This document shows positions 36,009 through 45,061 of a stretch of 55,005 nt of DNA, one piece after another. The notes under the pieces were generated by a model, which did not search any database, had not been told where the DNA came from, and saw only the letters and a list, made by a program, of their open reading frames with translations. Every line of letters begins with the position of its first letter. The first letter of the stretch is position 1. Source of the DNA: Deltaproteobacteria bacterium tcs-42 (GTDB lineage: Bacteria; Desulfobacterota; Desulfuromonadia; Desulfuromonadales; Geopsychrobacteraceae); NCBI GenBank assembly GCA_002049545.1, contig LLYT01000005.1, positions 1 through 55,005 of the forward strand. Reading direction: 5' to 3'. The translations under genes were made by a program, and so were the position numbers.

Positions 36009-38378
36009 TTACTTGGTTACTGGCGCATGTTTCGCCATATTTTTCAGCATTTCATTCATTTTGTCCTGGTGCTCTTTCGGGTTCAGCATCCCTTCTTTGC
36101 TGACTTTCTGCCAGAGTTCAACTTCGCTCATATTCTGGTGGCAGCCCATACAGGTGTTCGGACGCAAGAACGTATCGAGCTCCTTCTTGTTGAAAGCTCG
36201 GCTTAGTGGCCAGTGACTACCCACTGTTGCTAGCTGTTCTCCTTCCCTTGTGACAATCTGTGACCAGTCAAAGTCCAGCTTCGGAATTGCCTGGATTTGA
36301 ACGCTGTGCTTGCCGGGAATAATCTCCCCGGTTTGTGCGTCAAGCAAATCGGCAACGTAGTTTTCGTGCTGTTTGGTACCGAACGTTCCATTGCCCAGGC
36401 CAAGACCTGCGACCTTGGCATTGCTATGACAACTTTCACAGGTTCTGGCTTTACGCTGGGCAGTATGTGGCTGTACTGGTGCCATGTCAATTGCCAGTGG
36501 AACATGCTCCTGTCCTACGTATTTGGCTTCATCGGGAGCATCAGCAATCATGTTATTGACAATAACTTCGCCAGTGTCGTCAACGACTGTGTATGTAACC
36601 TGACAGCCTGGCATGAGTGGACTGACCTTGCCTTCACCGCCGATACCAAGAACCGGATCTTCCCAGCGCAGGTAGGAGCGACTTTCCATTGATTTTCCGG
36701 CCACAAATGTACCACCGGAGCCAAGTTTTGATTCTGAGGTCTGACCTTGGGCATCACGAGTATTGCCCGAAGCGATCCAGTCTGTTGCCCCTTTTTGCTT
36801 ACCATCTTTACTGCTGTAGTCAACCTTGACGTGACAACCGTAACACTGCGGTGCCCAGGAAGCATGACAGGTATAGCATTCCATTTTTTCGAGGTGGCCA
36901 CTGATGGCATTCATGGCAACTTCACCAGACGGATCTTTCCAGGCATCGGCTTCATCGATCGCTTTAAGCCCGGCGACCTCAAAATCGTTTCCGGTGGCAG
37001 AGTGGACGATAACCTTGTTTCCGCGCCGGACGACATTGCCCAGGGGGTTACCGCGGGTAGAAAGGATGAAGCCGTCTTCTGCATCGTAGGGGTATCCGAA
37101 TTGCTGACCAGTATTCATCAGTTTATCTGCAACACCACGCGGTTTAGTCATCTCTTTACGGCCGAACTCATCGCCGTAACCGAGCGGCAGTTCCCAAGGG
37201 TATTTCTTAGGGGTACCATGGCAATCGGTACACTCTATTTCAACCTGTCCCATAGTGGTTCCATGGATATTTCCATCGCCATGCATATCGATACTGGTAT
37301 GGCAATCCTGACAGAGCAATCCCCCTTCCGGGTTGCCTTTACGGCTTTGCTGCTGATGATGCAGATCATCTGAAATAAACATGTACTTTTTGGTATGAAG
37401 TTTAGGTTGTTTTCCCCCATCTTCGTTATACGGAGACCCGTAGGGGAACTCCATCAGTCCCTGATAAGAGACGCCGATCCGCTTACCGCGGTTGTGGCAG
37501 GAATTACAGGTTTCTACCGGGATTCCGTCGGTCTTGCGATTACCGACAATTTGGTGCTTAAGCATATGTCCCGGCTCGTCTTTTTTGATACTCTTATCAT
37601 TACCTTCATAGAAACCATCATTGCTGTAAAGAATATGACAGGCTGAACAGCCCATGCCTCGGTAATCACCGCGTTTTTCCCGACCACGAACACCAATGTG
37701 ACAGCGGTTACAGTCGGTACGCTGATAAGTCATGGCAGCTAATTTGGGATCAGCCTTGACCTCATCAACGGTTGGATTCGGCATTTGTTGCAAACTTTTC
37801 GGATACTGCTTTGGATACATGGCGATCTGATCCTTCATGTAAGCCCTGTATTCCTCGGTTCCCACAATTGGCACTTGGGAATCTATATCTTCTGCATCAT
37901 AGTTCCCGTAGGGGTTGTTAAAGTCCGCGGCCTCTTTAATTCCCCAAGTATGCAAGTTTCCAGAGATTTTTCCCGTTTCTGTATTCATCAGTGAAAGTTC
38001 TGCACGATAGCCATAGCCAACGTGACAGGCGCCACAGGTGTTCTCCGCAATCCAGATCGAACCAGGATCGGGATAATATTCCTTGGGGCCGGGTGCCATC
38101 CGCAATGTTGCCGGAATCCCCTTATGGGCTTCTTCTTTTTTTGTTGCTTTTGGATTTCCGCCGTGGCACATGACACAGCCATCGGGGTCGCCATGCATTT
38201 GACCGTTCATCTTGAGCTGCTTAGCCATCTGCAGGTCTGGTGGCACAATCTCTTCTATTCCGGCGTGGCAGTCGGCGGTTGTACATCCACCGGTCCAATC
38301 TGCGGCGTATGCCGTTGAACCGAAGAAGAGTGTGGCCACACTGGCCATTGTTAACAACGTCAACATTTTTTTAAGCAC
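36009..38378 (-). CDS. 12-heme periplasmic c-type cytochrome
   Basis: Exported electron-transfer or reductase protein. The 789 residues begin with a signal peptide ending ...STAYAAD. Eleven CxxCH motifs are visible: CVMCH, CGACH, CNRCH, CSACH, CNSCH, CQDCH, CTDCH, CYTCH, CYGCH, CESCH and CMGCH. In addition there is one CX4CH, the first site, CTTADCH near residue 31, for 12 hemes in all. The long heme-free stretch between CYGCH and CESCH could be a substrate or partner domain. The N-terminal part recalls octaheme tetrathionate-reductase-like cytochromes. Its operon partners (NrfD, NrfC-like and tetraheme subunits) suggest that it receives electrons from menaquinol. The acceptor is unknown: sulfur oxyanion, metal or another cytochrome. 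A terminator follows. Confidence 0.9.
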   Translation of the reverse strand: MLKKMLTLLTMASVATLFFGSTAYAADWTGGCTTADCHAGIEEIVPPDLQMAKQLKMNGQMHGDPDGCVMCHGGNPKATKKEEAHKGIPATLRMAPGPKEYYPDPGSIWIAENTCGACHVGYGYRAELSLMNTETGKISGNLHTWGIKEAADFNNPYGNYDAEDIDSQVPIVGTEEYRAYMKDQIAMYPKQYPKSLQQMPNPTVDEVKADPKLAAMTYQRTDCNRCHIGVRGREKRGDYRGMGCSACHILYSNDGFYEGNDKSIKKDEPGHMLKHQIVGNRKTDGIPVETCNSCHNRGKRIGVSYQGLMEFPYGSPYNEDGGKQPKLHTKKYMFISDDLHHQQQSRKGNPEGGLLCQDCHTSIDMHGDGNIHGTTMGQVEIECTDCHGTPKKYPWELPLGYGDEFGRKEMTKPRGVADKLMNTGQQFGYPYDAEDGFILSTRGNPLGNVVRRGNKVIVHSATGNDFEVAGLKAIDEADAWKDPSGEVAMNAISGHLEKMECYTCHASWAPQCYGCHVKVDYSSKDGKQKGATDWIASGNTRDAQGQTSESKLGSGGTFVAGKSMESRSYLRWEDPVLGIGGEGKVSPLMPGCQVTYTVVDDTGEVIVNNMIADAPDEAKYVGQEHVPLAIDMAPVQPHTAQRKARTCESCHSNAKVAGLGLGNGTFGTKQHENYVADLLDAQTGEIIPGKHSVQIQAIPKLDFDWSQIVTREGEQLATVGSHWPLSRAFNKKELDTFLRPNTCMGCHQNMSEVELWQKVSKEGMLNPKEHQDKMNEMLKNMAKHAPVTK

Positions 38379-38474
38379 GATTACCTCCCTTTCACTGGTG
38401 CAAGTATTGACTTGTTCTCATCTGAGATCATCCAGCCTGATTCAGAGGAGAACACCTCTTATTCAGGGCAACAA

Positions 38475-39689
38475 TTAATTACTATTCTTTCTGTGGCAGA
38501 GTTGCCCATTGATAATCGGGACCGCAATTTTCAGCAGCGCCGTATAAATCAATAATCCGAAAGCCAGGATACCGAAACAGACCGTTAATTCATTAAATGT
38601 GGGTTGATACTGAACAAAGTCACCAAGGGGGGTTGGAATAAAACCGGAGATAACAAAGCCCAGCCCCTTTTCAACCCAGATACCGACAACAATCATCACA
38701 CAAGCGACATTTAAAAGCCGCGGGTTCTCTCTGGCCGGCAAGAGTAAAATAGCCGCAGCAATGATATTCAGAGCAACGGCTGACCAGATCCAGGGTGCCA
38801 GAACACTTTTCCCGTGGAATCCAAGTAAAAAGCTCAAGTGGATAGAATGTTCTGAACCGGAGTAAAGTTCAGTAAAAAGCTCTGATCCAAACAATAGCAA
38901 GTTGATCAATAAGCTTACGGTAACAATAATCCGAATCTTGGCAATAACATCCTTGTGAATTGTGCAACACTTGAAATATTCCATAAGTTTAAAGACCAGA
39001 ATGATAAATGCCGGGCCGGCCGCAAAAGCTGACGCAAGGAAGCGGGGGGCTATCAAACCGCTGTGCCAGAAAGGTCTGGCGGCCAACCCCTGAAACAGAA
39101 ATGCGGTGATAGTATGAATCAGAGGGGCCCAGGCAATAGCAAGAAAAACTATCGGAACATAATGGCGCGTTACCAGTTTTTGTCCCTTATATTTTTTGTA
39201 GAGCACATAACCACAAACGTAGAGATTGAGGAAAAGGTATCCGTTTAATACCAGGGCATCCCAGGTCAGCATTGACATTGGCCAGTTGAAGACACCGATC
39301 ACAGGAAGCATATGCCAGAGACGGTCAGGACGACCCATGTCTGCAGTAATAAAGAGGAGACACATGATCAGGGCGGCAATGGCCCAAAGCTCGGTGAAAA
39401 TAACGACTTTGTGGATTTCCTCATCTTTGAAAATATAAGCCGGTATCACCATCATGACTGCTGCTGCAGCCATACCGACCAGAAAAGCGAAATTGGAAAT
39501 ATAGAGTCCCCAGGAAATTTCATCTCCCATTCCGGTTGTGTACAAGCCATGAGCCAACTGACGGCTGAAAGCATTGAGTCCAATCAAGCTGATGGCAATC
39601 AGAGCAAACATCCAGAGGGCGTAAGTCCGATTGCCAATCAGAATTGTTTTTGCCAGATCACTAATAATTCCTGAGGAATCTTTATTCAT
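38475..39689 (-). CDS. NrfD/PsrC-family quinol-binding membrane subunit
   Basis: Integral membrane subunit of a menaquinone-linked oxidoreductase. The 404 residues have nine or ten transmembrane helices (first about 22-42, WMFALIAISLIGLNAFSRQL), the pattern of NrfD/PolysulfideC proteins. Such subunits bind quinol near the periplasmic side and pass electrons to the Fe-S partner; some translocate protons. The gene lies 50 bases after the Fe-S subunit and 96 before the large cytochrome, all co-directional. Confidence 0.9.
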   Translation of the reverse strand: MNKDSSGIISDLAKTILIGNRTYALWMFALIAISLIGLNAFSRQLAHGLYTTGMGDEISWGLYISNFAFLVGMAAAAVMMVIPAYIFKDEEIHKVVIFTELWAIAALIMCLLFITADMGRPDRLWHMLPVIGVFNWPMSMLTWDALVLNGYLFLNLYVCGYVLYKKYKGQKLVTRHYVPIVFLAIAWAPLIHTITAFLFQGLAARPFWHSGLIAPRFLASAFAAGPAFIILVFKLMEYFKCCTIHKDVIAKIRIIVTVSLLINLLLFGSELFTELYSGSEHSIHLSFLLGFHGKSVLAPWIWSAVALNIIAAAILLLPARENPRLLNVACVMIVVGIWVEKGLGFVISGFIPTPLGDFVQYQPTFNELTVCFGILAFGLLIYTALLKIAVPIINGQLCHRKNSN

Positions 39690-39739
39690 TGCTTGGCCCT
39701 TTTGACGGTTGTTGACAGACTCAAACTGCTTTCAGCCAA

Positions 39740-40690
39740 CTATTTAGCAAAAGTGTAATAAAATTTGGGTAAAGTACCGGCCTCTTGTTTGAGGACAAAG
39801 ACCCTTTCCTGTTCAATGATTTTACGAACTTCACTCTCAGGGTCTCTCAGGTTTCCAAACTTCCGGGAACCAGTCGGGCAGACTTCCATACAGGCTGGAT
39901 ATTCTCCTCGACGGGTTTTGTGCAGGCAGAAAGTACATTTTTCCATAACCCCCATGTAGCGGGGTCGGTTGGAAAGATAACCCATATCGGGATTCAGTTC
40001 CTGTGCGGAAATTTGAGGTTTTGCAAAATTGAAACGTCTGGCGTGGTAAGGGCAGGCTGCTTCACAATAACGACAACCGATACACCAGTTGTAATCCACA
40101 ACAACAATCCCATCCTTCTCTTTCCAGGTGGCTTTGACCGGACAAACTTCAATACATTTTGGTTCACGACATTGCTGACAGGCGACCGGCATATAAAAGA
40201 AGTCTTCGCTGGATGCTTCTTTTTCGGGATAGTCATGATTTGATGTTTCCAGATTGACTGTTCCCTGTTTCATCTTCAGAACCCTGATGTACTGTTTCTG
40301 CGGGCTTCGAGATTGATTGTTCTCATTCATGCAGGCGTAAACACATTTTCGGCAACCGATACAGCGCCCGAGATTAAGAACATAAGCAAACTCAACCCCC
40401 TCAATGGGTTGAGTATCAGAAATTGTTGCCGCCACACCATATTGTTTGTCTATTCCGGCTTCGAGCTTGGCAAAGATTTCTTTTTTGTCCTCATCACTTA
40501 GCTGCTTGTAATGTTTCTGGATAAATTCATCCGTGGAGGGAACTTCCTCAGCATTGAGAAGAGGTGAAAGCGAAACCACCGTAGCAGCAGACAAGCAGGC
40601 TGCTCCCGCAAGAAAATATCGACGGCTGATGGTTGGTTGCTGCTGGTCCTCGTTCTCCATCTCATTGTTTCTTTTCTCTTCCGTACTCAT
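39740..40690 (-). CDS. NrfC-like four-cluster ferredoxin subunit with Tat signal
   Basis: Periplasmic electron-transfer subunit with 316 residues. A Tat-type signal is visible near residues 20-50 (ISRRYFLAGAA, twin Arg, then a hydrophobic core). Four [4Fe-4S] sites follow: CIGCRKCVYAC, CQQCREPKCIEVCP, CIGCRYCEAACP and CTFCLHKTRRGEYPACMEVCP. Those 16 cysteines are typical of NrfC/PsrB/HybA proteins. It would bridge the NrfD quinol site and the c-type hemes. Its ATG overlaps the tetraheme gene's TGA (TGATG). Confidence 0.93.
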   Translation of the reverse strand: MSTEEKRNNEMENEDQQQPTISRRYFLAGAACLSAATVVSLSPLLNAEEVPSTDEFIQKHYKQLSDEDKKEIFAKLEAGIDKQYGVAATISDTQPIEGVEFAYVLNLGRCIGCRKCVYACMNENNQSRSPQKQYIRVLKMKQGTVNLETSNHDYPEKEASSEDFFYMPVACQQCREPKCIEVCPVKATWKEKDGIVVVDYNWCIGCRYCEAACPYHARRFNFAKPQISAQELNPDMGYLSNRPRYMGVMEKCTFCLHKTRRGEYPACMEVCPTGSRKFGNLRDPESEVRKIIEQERVFVLKQEAGTLPKFYYTFAK

Positions 40691-41349
40691 CAGAATCTCT
40701 CCTGGATAGATTCAGTCAAATATGCCGATTTCGGGTCATCATTCGGATGTCTGACCTTGCGGAGTGTTTTGTCTGGCCAGGTTGGTGCCGGTGCGGCAAT
40801 CTTGTACTTGAATTTCGGAGAATGTGGGTCGTGACATTCGGTGCAGGTGAAATTGACGGGCTCTTCGCCGGCTTTGATCATCCAGCGTCCCTGCCTCAGG
40901 CCATGAGTTCCAGCCAGCCAGTCACGAACAATAATGCCGTGACAACGGGCACAGAGTTTCTCAGGAGTTGCAAATGGAATCGTTGTTTCTCCGTCACCGG
41001 CAAGGCTATCGCGATTATAAATGTGATGGCAGTTGTAACAACGATCATTGACACCGTGGTCTAACTTGACAGTTGGATGGGCAAATTGTGGCCGTATCAG
41101 CTCTGGATCGGGAATTTGAACACTGTGACAGATGAAGCAATTTCCCGGCATAACGGTATTGACCAGAATCTCTCCACGTGCAGTTTCCGGGGTATACCAT
41201 TCTGCATTCAGAGGTGCGGCCTCCGGAATTTCTGGTTTATTATCGCCCCACAGAAAGAAAATAAGGATAAGGATACCAGTTCCGGGCAGGATAATTTTCT
41301 TCCAGAACTCACCCTGGTTAAAATGAGATTTTTTCTTGTTTTTTCCCAT
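40690..41349 (-). CDS. Membrane-anchored tetraheme cytochrome c
   Basis: First gene of the operon; 219 residues. A basic N-terminus and one hydrophobic segment (about 18-37, ILPGTGILILIFFLW) anchor it with the heme domain outside. Four CxxCH motifs are visible: CFICH, CYNCH, CARCH and CTECH, with extra His before or after them (HSVQ, HHI) as likely distal ligands. The small NapC-adjacent/NrfB-like cytochromes of Cbc-type quinol oxidoreductases are comparable. It probably takes electrons from the NrfCD pair and hands them to the 12-heme protein. Confidence 0.9.
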   Translation of the reverse strand: MGKNKKKSHFNQGEFWKKIILPGTGILILIFFLWGDNKPEIPEAAPLNAEWYTPETARGEILVNTVMPGNCFICHSVQIPDPELIRPQFAHPTVKLDHGVNDRCYNCHHIYNRDSLAGDGETTIPFATPEKLCARCHGIIVRDWLAGTHGLRQGRWMIKAGEEPVNFTCTECHDPHSPKFKYKIAAPAPTWPDKTLRKVRHPNDDPKSAYLTESIQERF

Positions 41350-41478
41350 TTGGATGTCACTCCCGAGTCGAAGTTTTACTCGTTAGGTTCGATAATCTGA
41401 AGGTTTTGAGTGCTGCTGCGGTAAACTTTTATTGCTTCTTGGTTCTCCAATTGCAGTTAAGCACTTAATGAAAGACGA

Positions 41479-41494
41479 AGCAGAAAACGTGCCA
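41479..41494 (-). promoter_or_regulatory. Sigma54 (-24/-12) promoter of the cytochrome operon
   Basis: On the minus strand the sequence is TGGCACGTTTTCTGCT. It keeps the full TGGCAC -24 element, and GG and GC are exactly 10 bases apart, as RpoN requires. Transcription would start near 41467 and leave a leader of about 118 bases before the tetraheme ATG. The divergent neighbour is a sigma54 activator. Confidence 0.82.
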
Positions 41495-41543
41495 TATGTT
41501 AAACCCTCTGAAAGCAGTAGTTAAGCGGTTGGAGCTATCCTTT

Positions 41544-41587
41544 GATGGTAAAAATAATACCATCTGAATGGTTCAATAATAACCAGC
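41544..41587. promoter_or_regulatory. Paired dyad sites, probable enhancer for the sigma54 activator
   Basis: GATGGTA-N7-TACCATC (41544-41564) is a perfect dyad. A weaker copy, AATGGTT-N7-AACCAGC (41567-41587), has the same geometry; the centres are 23 bases apart. They lie about 75-120 bases upstream of the predicted sigma54 start and about 80 bases before the kinase gene, so they could serve both directions. A CCATATGG palindrome overlaps the end of the second site. Confidence 0.6.
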
Positions 41588-41668
41588 CATATGGTACTTT
41601 TATGATCAGTTAAACGATCAAACTATAAATCTGATTGTTGGTTTTATTCTCTGCAACAGGAAATATGT

Positions 41669-43639
41669 ATGAAGAATCCGCAAATATCTCTCCCTATCAG
41701 AAGTAAAATGTTGATCGCATTTTTGGGATTGGCGTTGGGGCCAATTCTGCTTCTGGGGAATCTATCTTTACAGCGGATGGAAAATGCCCTGCGAACAGAG
41801 ATCACCCAAGGTTTACGGGTAGAAACTGTAACAGCAGCTAATGCTATTGAAGATTATCTGGATGGAGTGAAAAGGGACGTTCGCTTTCTGGCCCGTTTTT
41901 TACAGCGTCGTCTCCAGAAAGATATGGAGGCTGATCAGTGGAGATTAGTGCAGAATGAATTTTTGGCGGCCATTATGGTCGAAAAAGACTATTACCAGAT
42001 ACGCTTTATTGCTGCCGACGGGTTTGAGCAACTCCGTATCAATAATATTGATGGTGTTCCGATCCTGGTTCCTGAATCGGAATTGCAATATAAAGGAAAC
42101 CGTTACTATGTGCAGGAAGCTTTACGCGGGAGTGCTGGAGAAACATATGTTTCCCATCTTGACCTTAATGTTGAATTTGGCCAGATTGAAGTTCCGAACC
42201 GCCTTGTTGTCCGTATTGCAGCTCCAATCATTGACCAATCGGGGGCGACTTCGGGCTTGGTTGTTATAAATGTTTTTGGTGAAGAAGTACTTTCAGTGCT
42301 GGAATATATGTTATCGGTGGATGGAACCCGAGTTCTTTTGTTAAATCAGGGGCGTCAGTTTATTAAGATGGAGGGCGAAAGCAGTGTCGTTCGATTTACC
42401 AGTGCCGGCCCATCTGAACTTCAGGAACTTGATGCGATACTCCCATTACTTCCCAAGCCCGATGAAGGCCCCAATATCGACATAGGAGAGTCCGATGTGT
42501 TGGCCATAACACCAGTTACCGCCAGTCGCGATCGGCTCTGGTATCTGGCTGTTGCATACTCTAAAGAACGCCTTTGTGCAGAGACAGAGCGCTTAAGAAG
42601 AACTTTCATCCTCTCATTCATCCTTCTATCATTTCTAGCGACGATTTTGGCGGTTATTGCTGCGCGCAGATTCAGTCGACCAATACGTCAGTTGTCGAAA
42701 TTTGCGAATTCTGTTGCTGAAGGTGATTTTACTAAACGATCAAATATTACCAGCCACGATGAATTCGGACAGCTGTCAATTACTTTGAATGAAATGGCTC
42801 AAGCCCAAAAAGAGGCTCAGGAAGAATTGATTAACTGGAATACGCATTTGCACCAGGAAGTCGAAAAGAAGGTGACAGCTCTTAATGCATCGCAGATGGA
42901 GGCAGATGCAGCAAGGCAGTTGATGCTTAAACTTGACCGACAACTGTTACAGGCGAACAGATTGTCATCCCTAGGGATGCTGTCTGCAACTGTGGCCCAC
43001 GAGATAGGCAACCCATTAGCCGGATTACAGGTAAAACTGCAGATGTTACAACGGCGTGAGGATCTTGATTCACAGCTGCAGCAGGATCTGACCAAGATGA
43101 AGAATCTGGTTGATCGTCTGGGAAGTTTCCTGGGGCACTTAAGAGGTTTTCTGGCACCGCAGCAAAGCCATGAGCGGGAACCGACTGATATCAACCGGGT
43201 ACTGAGCGACCTCGAATTTATCCTTAGCGAAGAAGCTGATAGAAACAAAATCAAGTTGCAGTTGCATCTATCAACACTGCCATTGTTGATTTGCTCGCCA
43301 GCCCAGCATCTTCACCAGATCTTCATGAACCTGATTCTGAACGCTCTGCAAGCATGTGATCAGGGGGGACAGGTTGATGTTTACACCAGCGGCTCAGAGG
43401 GGCAAGTCGAGGTCCGAGTGTGTGATAATGGCTGTGGATTACCGCAGGAAATCATTGATCAACTTTTTGAGCCACTGGTGACCAGCAAGCCGGAGGGGAC
43501 TGGTCTGGGGTTGGCTATTATAAAACAATTAGTGATCGAGTTGAAAGGTGATATCAGCCTCAAAAACAGGCCTCAAGGTGGAGTCAAGGCAACTATCCAC
43601 TTTCCAGAAGGAGGTGGCAAATGCGCGGACGAATTTTAA
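41669..43639 (+). CDS. Sensor histidine kinase with periplasmic Cache-like domain
   Basis: Membrane sensor kinase, 656 residues. One transmembrane helix lies near 12-32 (MLIAFLGLALGPILLLGNL) and a second near 310-332, enclosing a periplasmic sensor of about 275 residues that resembles a double Cache domain. HAMP follows (about 333-385), then a coiled coil, then the NtrB-like core. The phospho-acceptor is near H444 (ATVAHEIGNPLAG). The ATPase boxes are N (LILNALQACD), G1 (VCDNGCGLP), F (LFEPLVTSK) and G2 (GTGLGLAI). It overlaps its response regulator gene by 19 bases. Being divergent from the cytochrome operon, it is the likely sensor for it; the ligand is unknown. Confidence 0.92.
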   Translation: MKNPQISLPIRSKMLIAFLGLALGPILLLGNLSLQRMENALRTEITQGLRVETVTAANAIEDYLDGVKRDVRFLARFLQRRLQKDMEADQWRLVQNEFLAAIMVEKDYYQIRFIAADGFEQLRINNIDGVPILVPESELQYKGNRYYVQEALRGSAGETYVSHLDLNVEFGQIEVPNRLVVRIAAPIIDQSGATSGLVVINVFGEEVLSVLEYMLSVDGTRVLLLNQGRQFIKMEGESSVVRFTSAGPSELQELDAILPLLPKPDEGPNIDIGESDVLAITPVTASRDRLWYLAVAYSKERLCAETERLRRTFILSFILLSFLATILAVIAARRFSRPIRQLSKFANSVAEGDFTKRSNITSHDEFGQLSITLNEMAQAQKEAQEELINWNTHLHQEVEKKVTALNASQMEADAARQLMLKLDRQLLQANRLSSLGMLSATVAHEIGNPLAGLQVKLQMLQRREDLDSQLQQDLTKMKNLVDRLGSFLGHLRGFLAPQQSHEREPTDINRVLSDLEFILSEEADRNKIKLQLHLSTLPLLICSPAQHLHQIFMNLILNALQACDQGGQVDVYTSGSEGQVEVRVCDNGCGLPQEIIDQLFEPLVTSKPEGTGLGLAIIKQLVIELKGDISLKNRPQGGVKATIHFPEGGGKCADEF

Positions 43640-44967
43640 TTGTTGAAGATGAAGAGATTTTACGCGAAAGTCTGGTCGATTTTTTTCGTCAGGAAAATTA
43701 TACAGTCTTCTGTGTAGACAGCCTGAGCAGTGCTCGAAAAGAGTTATATCAACACGATTTTGATCTGATGATTCTGGATATGAAACTACCGGATGGTTCT
43801 GGAATTGATCTCCTTTCTGAAATTTCTGACTCTCAATCACCGCTGGTTATTGCCGCAACAGCATTCCCGGAAGTACAAACTGCGGTTAAAGCTTTAAAAC
43901 TGGGAGCTTTTGATTACATCAACAAGCCCTTTGACCTGGATGAGTTGCAAATGATTGTTGAAAGGGCGATGGATACAAGGCAATTACGGGGAGAGGTCAA
44001 CTCTTTCCGGCAACGTGAAAAGCAGCGCAGTAAACGTTCCTGGACCCGTCTTGAGGGTGATTCCAATGTTTTAAGGAAAATTCGCCGGGAAATTCTGCTG
44101 GTTGCCAAAGCAGATGCAACCACCACTTTAATTCTGGGCGAGAGCGGAGTCGGAAAAGAATTGGTTGTAGAGGCTATTCATTATCAGAGTGCTCGACGCG
44201 AAGGGCCTCTGCTCAAGATCAATTGTGCAGCCTTGCCGACAACTTTGCTGGAAAATGAACTTTTTGGTCACGAAAAAGGGGCATATACCGATGCCAAAGA
44301 TCGCCAGAAAGGGCTCTTTGAAATTGCTGATCACGGTACGTTGTTTTTGGATGAAATAGCAGAGATGGAGCCGGGGTTGCAGGCTAAATTGCTACGTGTT
44401 CTTGAGGATATGAAAGTAACACGGATTGGAGGGCAGCAGCCCATTGATGTTGATGTTCGAATTGTTGCTGCAACAAATAGAAATTTGCGTGAAAGGATTA
44501 ATGCCGGATCATTTCGGGAAGACCTTTTTTACCGCTTGAATGTTTTCCCGATAATGGTGCCCCCTTTACGCGAACATCCAGAAGATATTCCCTTATTGGC
44601 TAACCTTTTTCTTAAAGAATTTCTCTTGTATAGCCCGGATAAAACTTGTGTTTTTTCCACTGCGGCCATGGATTGTTTAAGAAAATATCATTGGCCCGGC
44701 AATGTCAGAGAGTTAAAAAATGTCATTGAGAGGGCTACTCTTCTTCATTCAGGAGGAACAATTACCTCTGAGAATTTAGCTGTATTTGGGTGCTGCACAG
44801 AGATAAAACCAGCAACAGAAGAAATGATGCCGCTCTCTGAGGTAGAAAAAACACACATACTTTCGGTGTATAAAAAAACCGGAAACAACAAAACCCAAAC
44901 GGCAGATACCCTGGGGATCAATCGACTAACTCTCAGGCGTAAATTGAAAGAGTATGGGATAGAATAG
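43621..44967 (+). CDS. NtrC-family sigma54-dependent response regulator
   Basis: Transcription activator of RpoN promoters; 448 residues. The receiver (about 3-120) has phosphoacceptor D53 (LILDMKLPDGSG) and K102 (INKPFD). The AAA+ domain has Walker A GESGVGKE (173-180) and Walker B LFLDEI (241-246). The sigma54-contact loop reads GAYTDA (220-225) where GAFTGA is usual, so F-to-Y and G-to-D changes are present. A Fis-type helix-turn-helix ends the protein (NNKTQTADTLGINRLTLRRKL). With the kinase and the sigma54 promoter at 41479, this makes a closed regulatory circuit. Confidence 0.95.
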   Translation: MRGRILIVEDEEILRESLVDFFRQENYTVFCVDSLSSARKELYQHDFDLMILDMKLPDGSGIDLLSEISDSQSPLVIAATAFPEVQTAVKALKLGAFDYINKPFDLDELQMIVERAMDTRQLRGEVNSFRQREKQRSKRSWTRLEGDSNVLRKIRREILLVAKADATTTLILGESGVGKELVVEAIHYQSARREGPLLKINCAALPTTLLENELFGHEKGAYTDAKDRQKGLFEIADHGTLFLDEIAEMEPGLQAKLLRVLEDMKVTRIGGQQPIDVDVRIVAATNRNLRERINAGSFREDLFYRLNVFPIMVPPLREHPEDIPLLANLFLKEFLLYSPDKTCVFSTAAMDCLRKYHWPGNVRELKNVIERATLLHSGGTITSENLAVFGCCTEIKPATEEMMPLSEVEKTHILSVYKKTGNNKTQTADTLGINRLTLRRKLKEYGIE

Positions 44968-45061
44968 GTTCTTTAGTGGAGATATGTGACCACTTCTAAA
45001 CAATGATGGCAGCGTAAATTGCTTACTTTTCAAGACCTGACCCGCCCCTTCTCCAGAAATT

